DNA of 64,000 nt from the NCBI RefSeq assembly GCF_041807905.1, contig NZ_JBGVSA010000004.1, positions 1 through 64,000 of the forward strand, written 5' to 3'. A program made the translations under genes and the position numbers. The stretch's first letter is position 1. The number at the start of each line of letters is the position of its first letter. Shown here one piece after another: positions 25,247 through 34,045 of this stretch. Source of the stretch: JBGVSA01 sp041807905. GTDB lineage: Bacteria; Pseudomonadota; Gammaproteobacteria; Burkholderiales; Rhodocyclaceae. The notes under the pieces were generated by a model. The model made no database searches, had not been told where the DNA came from, and worked only from the letters and a program-made list of their open reading frames with translations.

Positions 25247-25742
25247 AAGACACTTTCCTGAACTGAATGGAGATCGCCGCGCGGGTGATGATTTTTCGTC
25301 TGCGGGTTAGCGTTAAACATCGAATCAGTACGATGTTGACCCGGCCGAATCCGGCGCATACAGACAAAGCCTGCGACAGACACTGAAAATACTTCGGCAG
25401 TGCACTGTCACGTGGGAGCCCCACCGCGAGGCACGTGCGGCACAGTATGGAGACGCGAAACATCAGCGTCTTTCGGGAAAATCTTTAGCGGGTGGTAGGG
25501 AATGTCGCAGGTGTTATAAATAAGCGTGACCCTGCTCAATTTCTGATCAGAATCTGTGCGATTCTTGGAGATTGGCACCCGCAATGGGTGCACATGTTTC
25601 GCAGGAGTGTGTTCGGGATTATTCCGTTCGAATAGTCTCGATCCGGCTATTGGGTAAGACGCGGCCTATCCGTCAATCTGCCCCTGCATGGCATGGAGTC
25701 CGACACGCCACATGGCGGTGGCATCGATTGGGCCAGCCGGTA
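25247..25742. other. Intergenic region upstream of the Pro-Asp autotransporter
   Basis: No gene seen. The region holds several inverted repeats: AACATCG-N8-CGATGTT at 25316-25337, GTGGG-AGC-CCCAC at 25412-25424, and two CACGTG boxes at 25409-25414 and 25432-25437. An AT-rich patch near 25510-25525 (TTATAAATAA) could be promoter. It also contains the 3' flank of the LysR gene at 25743, without a clear terminator. Confidence 0.5.
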
Positions 25743-26696
25743 TCAGCGGCGAACGTCGCTCGCCCGACTCGGCGCACGCACGCCCGACAGCGTCGGCATA
25801 TGGGCGCGGATGATGTCGGCGAAGGCGCGCAGGCGGGCCGGGTAGAAACGGGCCTGCGGATAGACGAGGTAGACCGGCAGCGGCAAGGCGGACCACTCGG
25901 GCGCGATGTGGACGAGGTCGCCACGGCGCAGGTCGTCGCGCACGACCCAGGCCGACACGATGCCCACGCCCAGCCCGCCGATGGCGGCGTTGCGCAGCGC
26001 GTAGAGGCTGTCGGTACTCATGCGCGGCCGGATGGCAAAGCGCGCCTCCTCGCCCGAGGGCGCATGCGTCAGTTGCACTTCGTCGCGGTAATACGTGCGC
26101 AGGGCCAGCCACGGGAGGTGTTCGAGTTCGCTGGCGCGTGTGGGTGGGTCGTTCGGTCCCCACAGGCCGGGGCGGGCGACGACGATGCGTGGCACCTCGG
26201 CCAGCCGGATCGCGACCAGGCTCGGGTCGTTCACCGTGCCGACCCGGATGGCGCAATCGATGCCGTCGGCGATGAAGTCGGGCTGCCGGTCGTGCAGCAG
26301 CCACTCGACGGATACCTCGGGGTGTTCGCGCAGGTACTCGGACAAGGGCGCGATGAGCTGTTCCTGTCCGAAGGCGTGCGGCACCACCACGCGCAGCGTG
26401 CCGCGCGGGGCGTCCTTGTCGTCGCGCAGGTCGGCCTCGATCGCCTGCCACGTCTCCAGCAGATTGCGCGCATGTTCGTAACAGCGTTCGCCTGCCTCGG
26501 TGAGCTTCATCGCGTGAGTCGAACGCTGCAGCAGGCGCAATCCGAGGGTCTGCTCCAGCAGCATCAGACGCCGACTGACGGTCGGTTGTGTCGTGCCGAG
26601 CAGGCGCGCGGCGGCCGACAGGCTGCCTGACTCGACGATGCGGATGAAGGTCTGGAGGAGTTCAAGCCGATCGGAAGTCGTTGTGGGTGCACTCAT
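25743..26696 (-). CDS. LysR-family regulator beside an MFS exporter
   Basis: 317 residues. The N-terminal helix-turn-helix (LLQTFIRIVESGSLSAAARLLG, then TTQPTVSRRL near residues 39-48) is followed by an effector domain typical of the CrgA/AaeR-like subgroup, with GTLRVVVPHAFG near residue 98. It is divergent from the MFS gene at 26798 across about 100 bases, the normal arrangement for a LysR controlling a neighbouring transporter. The residues after about 300 are a short Arg/Ser tail. Effector unknown. Confidence 0.9.
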   Translation of the reverse strand: MSAPTTTSDRLELLQTFIRIVESGSLSAAARLLGTTQPTVSRRLMLLEQTLGLRLLQRSTHAMKLTEAGERCYEHARNLLETWQAIEADLRDDKDAPRGTLRVVVPHAFGQEQLIAPLSEYLREHPEVSVEWLLHDRQPDFIADGIDCAIRVGTVNDPSLVAIRLAEVPRIVVARPGLWGPNDPPTRASELEHLPWLALRTYYRDEVQLTHAPSGEEARFAIRPRMSTDSLYALRNAAIGGLGVGIVSAWVVRDDLRRGDLVHIAPEWSALPLPVYLVYPQARFYPARLRAFADIIRAHMPTLSGVRAPSRASDVRR

Positions 26697-26797
26697 GCGT
26701 CAAGCGTATAACCGTTCTTCGAATGACGCTACTGCCAGCAGCGTTCATACGCGCCGAGAATGCGCCCCACCCCTCCTCCCATACACAGGTGAATGAC

Positions 26798-28015
26798 ATG
26801 AGTGCTTCTCACGCGATCCGCGCTGGCGGCGTGGCGCAAGCCAGCGATCTGCCCGCATCGCTGGTGCTGCTACTGGCGACCGGCGCCGGGCTGTCCGTGG
26901 CGTCGATCTATTACAGCCAGCCGCTGCTCGGCGGGCTGGGTGCGGACATCCACGCCAGCGCGCGCGCTGCCGGGTTCGTGCCGACACTGACTCAACTGGG
27001 CTACGCGCTCGGCATCCTGTTCCTCGCGCCCTTGGGCGATCGTTATGACCGCCGCAGCATCATTCTGCTCAAGGCGATCCTGTTGTGCTTGGCGCTACTC
27101 GGCGCGGCCGTGGCGCCTGGCATCGGGACGCTGTTGGCGGTGAGCCTGGTGATCGGGCTGGCGGCGACCATGGCGCAGGACATCGTGCCTGCCGCCGCCA
27201 CGCTGGCGCCGGAAGTCCATCGCGGTCGCGTCGTCGGCACGGTGATGACCGGGCTGCTGCTTGGCATCCTGCTCTCGCGTGTGGTCAGCGGCGCGGTCGG
27301 GCAGATGTGGGGCTGGCGCACCGTGTATGCCGCGGCGGCGGTCCTGATTGCGTTGATTGCTGTAACGGCATGGCGTGGCCTGCCCCGCTTCAAGCCGACC
27401 ACGCACCTGCATTACGGCGCGCTGATGGGATCGTTGGTCGACCTGTGGCGCAGGCACGCCGAACTGCGCCGCGCGGCGTGGGCACAAGGGCTGCTGTCAG
27501 TGGGCTTCAGCGCCTTCTGGTCGACGCTGGCGGTGATGCTGCACGACAGCTTCCAACTCGGCAGCGCAGCGGCGGGTGCGTTCGGTCTGGCGGGTGCGGC
27601 CGGTGCGTTGGCAGCCCCCCTGGCGGGGCGTCTTGCCGACCGGCGCGGCCCTGAACTCGTGACGCGCATCGGCACGGGCGTGGCGATGCTGTCCTTCGCG
27701 CTGATGGGGCTGGGGGTATTTCTGTCTGGTCCGGCGCAATTGTGCTTGATCGTGGCGTGCGCCATCGGCTTCGACTTCGGCGTGCAGGCCGCGCTCGTCG
27801 CGCACCAGACACTGGTCTACGGCATCGAACCTGCCGCCCGCAGCCGGCTCAATGCGCTGCTCTTCACCGGCATGTTCGTCGGCATGGCGAGCGGGGCCGC
27901 ACTGGGTAGCCTGGTGTTCGCAAGTTGGGGCTGGCGCGGCATCGTCGTGCTCGCCACGGTGTCTGCCGGCGCGGCGTTGTCGGTGCGCTTGATGAAGCGG
28001 TTCGGCCGCGCGTGA
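26798..28015 (+). CDS. MFS transporter (12-helix, drug/metabolite efflux type)
   Basis: 405 residues with about 12 membrane helices. The motif A loop is GDRYDRRS between helices 2 and 3, and the second half carries the matching GRLADRRGPE loop. The first helix region has IYYSQPLL, common in the YnfM/arabinose-efflux-like group. The ATG at 26798 was chosen because the helices start soon after it; earlier codons add only a polar, unrelated segment. Substrate unknown; efflux under the divergent LysR is the likeliest use. Confidence 0.88.
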   Translation: MSASHAIRAGGVAQASDLPASLVLLLATGAGLSVASIYYSQPLLGGLGADIHASARAAGFVPTLTQLGYALGILFLAPLGDRYDRRSIILLKAILLCLALLGAAVAPGIGTLLAVSLVIGLAATMAQDIVPAAATLAPEVHRGRVVGTVMTGLLLGILLSRVVSGAVGQMWGWRTVYAAAAVLIALIAVTAWRGLPRFKPTTHLHYGALMGSLVDLWRRHAELRRAAWAQGLLSVGFSAFWSTLAVMLHDSFQLGSAAAGAFGLAGAAGALAAPLAGRLADRRGPELVTRIGTGVAMLSFALMGLGVFLSGPAQLCLIVACAIGFDFGVQAALVAHQTLVYGIEPAARSRLNALLFTGMFVGMASGAALGSLVFASWGWRGIVVLATVSAGAALSVRLMKRFGRA

Positions 28016-28154
28016 GCGACTCGCACACCCGATGGTCGCCACCATGCAGATGCCATGCGCGGAGCGGCATGACAATCGGGCAATGCCGTAGCGCTGCAAA
28101 ACGAGCGCTGTGCTATCACTAAGCGTGGAGGAGACACTAAACCGCGCTCTATGG

Positions 28155-31013
28155 ATGGCACCCATGCGCTCAAATCGGACCAGTCCGCCGGGCTGGCGGC
28201 AGTGCAGTCCCGCGCTTGTCGGCCTGGGGTGCGTGGCGGCTTTGTCCGCACCCGCCCAAGCCCAGGTCGTGCTGCCAAGCAGCAGCGGCAGCACCGTTCA
28301 ACTGAACAGTGCCTATCCGGGGCAGTCGCACTTCACGCTGCCGGCGGACGGGTTGATCACCAATACCGGCACCGCCATCCAGGGTGACAACTCTCAGGAC
28401 TGGCAGCTCACCAACGACGGTTCGGTCGAGGCCAGCGGCAGCAATGCCAGTGGCGTGAAGCTGGGCAGTGCGCAGCTCAACGGTGCCAGCGTATTCAATT
28501 ACGGCAACATCGCCACCAGCACCACCAGTTCAAACGGACCGGCCGGTGTCCAGTTCACCAACGGCGGCGTTGTCTACAACTACGTGGGCGGCACGATCAG
28601 CGGTGGTTCCGACGGCTTGCACACCGACCACGGATCGATCGGCGTATTCAACTATGGTTCGATCACCGCCTCGTCGCAATCGGGCATCTATAGCGGCGAG
28701 GGCGCCATCATCCACAACTATGCCGGCGCCACCATCAGCGGCAACTACGGCATCGTTTCCAACGGCAACGTGGACGTCGCCATCGTCAATGACGGCACCA
28801 TTACCGCGCGGTCGAAAGTCATCTGGATGTATGGCGACGGCGAGGATTCGATCTACAACGGTCCCGCCGGGTTGATCCAGGGCGGTTCGACCTCGGACGC
28901 ATCCATGGATCTGGCCAGCAACACCAGAGACAGCCAACTGCTCAATTACGGAAGGATCATCAATCCGCAGGGCACGACGATCTCCAGCCAGGTCAGCGGC
29001 CATACCTACATCAATGCCGGTCTCATTCAGGCGGCCGGTTCGGGCGTCGCCATCAAGATGACGGGCGACGACAACATCGTCTACAACCTCAATCAGCTCT
29101 CCAGCGATGCGACGGCGCTGTCATTCGTCGGCAACAACAACCTGTTGGTGCTGGGCCAGCAGATGGTGGTCGCGAAGACCGGCGAGACGGTTTCCGGCCC
29201 GGGCTCGGTCATCCATGGTGCGGTGACGAGCGATGGCGACAACCGCATCGCGTTGACCGATGACGGCAGCGCCGACAATACGTTCACCGGATTCAGCGCG
29301 CTCGAAATGAAAGGTCACGACTGGGTGCTGTCGAACGAGCTGGCACTTGCCAGCACCGGGAGCGACGCACTGCGCGTGAGCAGCGGCCGGCTGACGATCA
29401 CGCAACGACTGACGACGGCGGGCGGCACGACCATCGATGACGGCGGCAGCCTACTGATCGCTCCGGGCGCCACAGTGATCAGCCCGGGCGGCGTGTCCAA
29501 CGCCGGGGTGCTCGGTGGCTACGGGCAGATCGAGGCGGCCGTACTCAACACCGGCACGATCATGAGCGCCGATGCGGCGCCGGGCCTCGCCGGGCAAGGG
29601 GGCGGACAGTTCACGATCATCGGGGCTCTCGTCAACAACGGCAGCGTCGACCTGCGCGGCGCGCAACCGGGCAATCGTCTGCGCGTGGTAGGCAACTACG
29701 CCGGGCAGGGCACGCTGCAGATCCAGAGCGCATTGGGGGGCGACGACTCACCTACCGATCAATTGATCATCGATACCGGCCACGCCACCGGCGACACGGC
29801 CATCGTCGTCACCAACGCAGGCGGCACGGGTGCGCAGACGAGCAATGGCATCCGCATCGTGGCGCTCGAGCATGGGGCCACCTCCGCCGCCGACGCCTTC
29901 CACCTGGACGGCGCGGCGGTGGCCGGGCTGTACGACTACAGCCTGTATCGGAACGCCGCCGACCAGCAGTGGTATCTGTATTCGACGCAGACGCCGCCGG
30001 AACCTCCGCCGCCGACGCCGCCGGACCCGCCCGAGCCGCCCAGCCCTCCGACACCGCCCGCTCCGCCTCCCCAACCCAACTATCGGCCCGAGATCGGCGC
30101 CTACCTCGCCAACATCTATGCTGCCGCAACGATGTTCCGCCACGGCCTGTTCGACCGTACGGCGAACGCTGTGGGTACGGATGGCAGCCGCATCGGATGG
30201 GCGCGCATCGGCGGCGGGCATCGCGCGAGCCGCGCCTTCGATGGGCGCATGGACAACGACACCGACACCGCGCTGATCCACTTCGGGGCCGACGTGTGGC
30301 GCACGCCACTCAAAGGCGGGGACGAACTGCGCCTTGGTCTCATGGGTGGCTACGGCAACGCCGCATCGAGCACCAGCGCCTTGGGCAATCGTCGGCACTC
30401 CAACGGCACGGTGGATGGTTTTGGCGCGGGCGCATATGCCACGTGGTTTGCCAACGCCAATCGTCGCAGTGGCACCTATCTCGACGCATGGGCCATGTAC
30501 GGCTGGCAGCGCAACAAGGTCGATGGCGATCACCTGTCGGAACAGACGTATCACTCGAACACGCTCAACGCATCGCTCGAAGCCGGCTACATCTGGGCGC
30601 CACAGCTCAGCAGGAACTGGTACGTCGTGCCGCAGGCGCAGGTGATGTGGAGCAACTACCGCAACGGCTCGCACACCGAATACAACACGGGTCTCCAGGT
30701 GAATGCCGACGACATCGGCGGATGGCTCAGCCGCTTCGGGGTGCGTGTCTTTGGCGATGTCACGCTCGCAAATGGCCCGGTCCTGCAACCGTATGTCGAG
30801 CTGAATTGGTTCTATGACGACGCGCGGTCCAGCGCTTCGTTCAACGGTACGTCCATCGCCATGGACAACACGCGCCAGATCGGCGACCTGAAGCTCGGCA
30901 TCGCCGGTTACGTCGCGCCGCGACTGCAACTGTGGGGCGAGGCCAGCGTGCAGCAGGGCGGCAGCAGCTACCGAGGCTACGGCGGCATGCTGGGCGCGCG
31001 ATATTCGTTCTGA
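28155..31013 (+). CDS. Autotransporter with polyproline linker
   Basis: About 952 residues from the ATG at 28155; the frame is open back to a GTG at 28110 and another ATG lies at 28164. None has an ideally spaced ribosome site (a GGAGGAG lies at 28126-28132), so the start is uncertain. A signal peptide ends at SAPAQAQ. The passenger, to about residue 610, is rich in NYG, GTI and SG repeats typical of a beta-helix. A linker of PPEPPPPTPPDPPEPP type is coded at 29997-30075. The C-terminal barrel, about 280 residues, ends GARYSF with the terminal Phe. Surface protein of unknown ligand, alone in its transcript. It differs in passenger from the other two autotransporters of the window. Confidence 0.93.
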   Translation: MAPMRSNRTSPPGWRQCSPALVGLGCVAALSAPAQAQVVLPSSSGSTVQLNSAYPGQSHFTLPADGLITNTGTAIQGDNSQDWQLTNDGSVEASGSNASGVKLGSAQLNGASVFNYGNIATSTTSSNGPAGVQFTNGGVVYNYVGGTISGGSDGLHTDHGSIGVFNYGSITASSQSGIYSGEGAIIHNYAGATISGNYGIVSNGNVDVAIVNDGTITARSKVIWMYGDGEDSIYNGPAGLIQGGSTSDASMDLASNTRDSQLLNYGRIINPQGTTISSQVSGHTYINAGLIQAAGSGVAIKMTGDDNIVYNLNQLSSDATALSFVGNNNLLVLGQQMVVAKTGETVSGPGSVIHGAVTSDGDNRIALTDDGSADNTFTGFSALEMKGHDWVLSNELALASTGSDALRVSSGRLTITQRLTTAGGTTIDDGGSLLIAPGATVISPGGVSNAGVLGGYGQIEAAVLNTGTIMSADAAPGLAGQGGGQFTIIGALVNNGSVDLRGAQPGNRLRVVGNYAGQGTLQIQSALGGDDSPTDQLIIDTGHATGDTAIVVTNAGGTGAQTSNGIRIVALEHGATSAADAFHLDGAAVAGLYDYSLYRNAADQQWYLYSTQTPPEPPPPTPPDPPEPPSPPTPPAPPPQPNYRPEIGAYLANIYAAATMFRHGLFDRTANAVGTDGSRIGWARIGGGHRASRAFDGRMDNDTDTALIHFGADVWRTPLKGGDELRLGLMGGYGNAASSTSALGNRRHSNGTVDGFGAGAYATWFANANRRSGTYLDAWAMYGWQRNKVDGDHLSEQTYHSNTLNASLEAGYIWAPQLSRNWYVVPQAQVMWSNYRNGSHTEYNTGLQVNADDIGGWLSRFGVRVFGDVTLANGPVLQPYVELNWFYDDARSSASFNGTSIAMDNTRQIGDLKLGIAGYVAPRLQLWGEASVQQGGSSYRGYGGMLGARYSF

Positions 31014-31134
31014 GCTCCCCGACGTTCGGGCAGGCAGGCGGCCCAGGTCTCCGATGCATTGGGCGGCGGGTGCGGCGTTGTCTATCGTTCCTGAGTATGC
31101 CGGCGCGGCCGGCGACGACTGCGAGGGAGAAGCC

Positions 31135-31959
31135 ATGCAGGAAGAACGCGTCGCAACGACAAAAGGACTGAGCCTGTTCGTGCGCTCGTGGCGGCCGGCA
31201 GACGCGCCGCGTGCCGCTGTCGTCATCTGCCACGGCGTCAAATCGCACAGCGGCTACTACTTCTGGACGGCCGCCCAACTGGCGGCGCGCGGTTTCGTGG
31301 TCTATGCACTCGATCTGCGCGGCCGGGGCAAATCCGACGGCGACCGCTTCTACCTCGAAGATTTTCACGACTACACCGACGACGTGCATGTCGTCATCCA
31401 GATGGCCAAGGCGCGCGATGCCGGCCTGCCCGTGTATCTGCTCGGGCACAGTGCGGGGGGCGTGGTGTCGTCGGTCTACGCGCTCGACTACCAAGCCGGG
31501 CTGGCGGGCCTGATCTGCGAGAGTTTCGCCTTCCAGGTCTACGCGCCCGACTTCGCGCTGGCCGCGCTCAAGGGGTTGAGCCACCTGGCGCCCCATGCGC
31601 ACGTGCTCTATCTGAAGAACGAGGATTTCTCGCGCGACCCGGCGGTAGTCCGCTTCATGGACGAAGACCCGCTCATCGCGCACGAAGCACAGCCCACGCA
31701 GACGGTGGCGCAACTGGTGCTCGCCGACGAGCGCCTCAAGCGCGAATTCCCTTCGATCAAGCTACCGGTGCTGATCCTGCACGGCACGCTCGACAAGGTC
31801 ACCAAGCCGGGCGGCAGCCAGTTCTTCTTCGATACCGCGGGCTCGCCGGACAAGACGCTCAAGCTCTACGAGGGCCACTTCCACGATCTGCTCAACGATG
31901 TCGGCCGCGAAGAGGTCATGGCCGACATCATCGAGTGGATCGAAGCGCGCCTGCCCTGA
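31135..31959 (+). CDS. Alpha/beta-hydrolase of the S33/monoacylglycerol lipase type
   Basis: 274 residues. The hydrolase landmarks are in order: oxyanion HG in VVICHGVKSHSGYY near residue 38, nucleophile GHSAGG near residue 105, acid D in ILHGTLDKV near residue 222 and His in EGHFHDLLND near residue 252. This matches the lysophospholipase/monoglyceride lipase (Hydrolase_4) group, cytoplasmic because no signal is present. The ATG at 31135 has GAGGGAGA upstream; the longer frame from 31054 lacks that. It converges on the glutathione reductase gene, with 9 bases between stops. Confidence 0.88.
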   Translation: MQEERVATTKGLSLFVRSWRPADAPRAAVVICHGVKSHSGYYFWTAAQLAARGFVVYALDLRGRGKSDGDRFYLEDFHDYTDDVHVVIQMAKARDAGLPVYLLGHSAGGVVSSVYALDYQAGLAGLICESFAFQVYAPDFALAALKGLSHLAPHAHVLYLKNEDFSRDPAVVRFMDEDPLIAHEAQPTQTVAQLVLADERLKREFPSIKLPVLILHGTLDKVTKPGGSQFFFDTAGSPDKTLKLYEGHFHDLLNDVGREEVMADIIEWIEARLP

Positions 31960-31968
31960 GGCGTCAGC

Positions 31969-33324
31969 TCAGCGCGCCTCGCGCAGCGTGATCAGTTCCT
32001 CGGCGATGGTCGGATGCAAGGGCAGCGTGCGCTGCAGGTCGGCCAGGGTGGCGCCCGCTGTGATGGCGATGGCGAAGGTCTGGATGATCTCGCTCGCGCA
32101 ATCCGCCAGCAGATGGGCGCCGACAATGCGGTCGGTGTCGCCATCGACCAGCACCTTGATGAGCATGGTGTCGGTGTGGCCGGCAAATGCGTTGCGCATC
32201 GAACGCAGCCGGTCGCGGAATACGCGCAGATGCGGGTAGCGTTCGCGCGCGGCTTCTTCCGACAAGCCCACGGTGGCGGCTTCGGGCGTCGAGAACACCG
32301 CACGCGCGATCAGCGAATAGTCCACGCCGTGCGTGCCGCCGCCGAACAGGCGATCGGCAAGAAAATGTCCTTCGCGGATGGCCACAGGCGTGGCGTCCAG
32401 CCGGCCGGTCACGTCGCCGATGGCGTAGATCGACGGCACGCTGGTGCGGTTGTGCAGATCGGTGACGATGGCGCCGGCCTTGCCCTGCGCCACGCCGACG
32501 CGATCCAGGTTGAGGCCGGCCACGTTGGGGATGCGCCCGGTGGCCAGCATGACCGCGTCGCAGTCGTGTGTGTCGCCGTTGGAGAACGTGGCGCGCAGCG
32601 CGTCGCCATGGCGTTCGAGCCGTTCGATCTGCGTGTCGGACAACAGGCCGATGTGGCGCGTGCGATACGCGGCTTCGAGCGCCAGCGCGAGTTCCTCATC
32701 CATGCCCCGCAGCAGGTGCGGGCCGCGATAGGCCAGCGTCGCCTGCGCGCCGAAGCCTTTGAAGATGCCGGCGAACTCCACGGCAATGTAGCCGCTGCCG
32801 ATGATCAGCACCCGGCGCGGCAGATCCGGCAGATGAAACACATCGTCCGAATTGATCGCCAGTTCGCGTCCGGCAAAGCGCGGTTCGTATGACGGGTGGC
32901 CGCCCGTTGCGATGAGGATGTGTTCGGCGGTAATGCGCTTTGCGCCCTCCGACAGCGACACGGTGTGCGCGTCTTCCAGCACCGCGCGGTGCGCGTGCAC
33001 GGTGACACCGGCGCCGTTGAGCGTTTCGAGATACTTGCCGGAAAGCCGCGCGATCTCGACATCCTTGGCGCGGATGAATGAACCCCAGTCGAACGCCGCG
33101 CCCTGCACGTGCCAGCCGAACGCATCGGCTTCCGCAAGATCGCCGCCGAGACGGCTGGCCTGCACCATCAGCTTCTTCGGCACGCAGCCACGATTGACGC
33201 AGGTGCCGCCAAAGTCGGCCTGCTCGGCTATCGCCACGCGCGCACCGTGCCCGGCTGCGACGCGCGCCGCCCGTACCCCACCGGAGCCCGCCCCGATGAC
33301 AAACAGATCGAAATCGTAGGCCAT
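31969..33324 (-). CDS. gor: Glutathione-disulfide reductase
   Basis: 451 residues, usual length. FAD motif GAGSGG at residues 11-16, redox disulfide C42/C47 in GGTCVNRGCVPKK, NAD(P)H-binding GSGYIAVEFAG near residue 177, second FAD motif IGDVTGR near residue 305 and the dimer-interface base HPTIAEE at the C-terminus. It reduces GSSG to GSH with NADPH in the cytoplasm. It is followed upstream in the same direction by the CDGSH protein, 6 bases apart, so the two may be co-transcribed as a redox pair. Confidence 0.95.
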   Translation of the reverse strand: MAYDFDLFVIGAGSGGVRAARVAAGHGARVAIAEQADFGGTCVNRGCVPKKLMVQASRLGGDLAEADAFGWHVQGAAFDWGSFIRAKDVEIARLSGKYLETLNGAGVTVHAHRAVLEDAHTVSLSEGAKRITAEHILIATGGHPSYEPRFAGRELAINSDDVFHLPDLPRRVLIIGSGYIAVEFAGIFKGFGAQATLAYRGPHLLRGMDEELALALEAAYRTRHIGLLSDTQIERLERHGDALRATFSNGDTHDCDAVMLATGRIPNVAGLNLDRVGVAQGKAGAIVTDLHNRTSVPSIYAIGDVTGRLDATPVAIREGHFLADRLFGGGTHGVDYSLIARAVFSTPEAATVGLSEEAARERYPHLRVFRDRLRSMRNAFAGHTDTMLIKVLVDGDTDRIVGAHLLADCASEIIQTFAIAITAGATLADLQRTLPLHPTIAEELITLREAR

Positions 33325-33330
33325 GCCTGC

Positions 33331-33969
33331 TCAGTCCTCGGTGTGGAAGCCCACTTTGGCGTGGGTGCCGTCGCAGTACGGTTTGTTGGCGGAGTGTCCG
33401 CAGCGGCACAGCCAGGCTTCGGTGACGCGATTGATCGTTTTGCCCGTGCCGCTGACGACTTCGAGATTGCCCGTGACGTGCAAGGGCCCATTGGGCACCG
33501 GATCGACGCGCAGGGCGCCGCCGCGCGCCGCCAGTGCGTTCGATTCGACCGCCGCCGGCTCGCCCGTGGCGGCAAAGTGCGCCGCATTGTGGCTACCGTC
33601 GCAGAAGGGTTTGTTGTGCGACTCGCCGCAGCGGCACAGCGTCAGGCGAAAGCCTTCTTCCTTGCCGCCGACATTCAGTGGTGCGTGGAAGGCGAGCGGG
33701 CCGTTTTCGCGTACGCGCACGAGATTGACGGCGGGTGCTGCCTCGCCCGGGCTGCCGTCGGTGCATTCATACTGGATCGCGCCCGACGGGCAACTGTGGG
33801 CGAGGATGGCGATTTCGGTGACGCTGGCGCGTTCCGGGTGAATCCACGCTCCTTCCACGTTGGGTACGAACACATCGGGCCTGCCCAGCACACAATTGCG
33901 CGAATGCACGCAGCGCGTGCCGTCGAAGTGGATCACCACCTTGCCGCCGGCAACGGTTTCGACTGCCAT
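33331..33969 (-). CDS. Double-CDGSH iron-sulfur protein with N-terminal Fer4_19-like domain
   Basis: 212 residues with three possible cluster sites. The N-terminal part has C20, C26 and C60 (C-PSGAI), as in divergent mono-cluster ferredoxin domains. Two CDGSH motifs follow: C112/C114/C123/H127 (CRCGESHNKPFCDGSH) and C188/C190/C199/H203 (CRCGHSANKPYCDGTH). CDGSH domains carry labile 2Fe-2S clusters used in redox or cluster transfer. There is no signal or membrane helix. The gene sits just upstream of gor in the same direction, consistent with thiol/iron redox work; the specific role is unknown. Confidence 0.9.
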   Translation of the reverse strand: MAVETVAGGKVVIHFDGTRCVHSRNCVLGRPDVFVPNVEGAWIHPERASVTEIAILAHSCPSGAIQYECTDGSPGEAAPAVNLVRVRENGPLAFHAPLNVGGKEEGFRLTLCRCGESHNKPFCDGSHNAAHFAATGEPAAVESNALAARGGALRVDPVPNGPLHVTGNLEVVSGTGKTINRVTEAWLCRCGHSANKPYCDGTHAKVGFHTED

Positions 33970-34045
33970 GACCGCAACCCCCTCAGTGAAGTGTCATGGC
34001 TGGATTGTAGGTAGCTGCGCGGGGCAGCGCCATCGTGCGGGGTCG

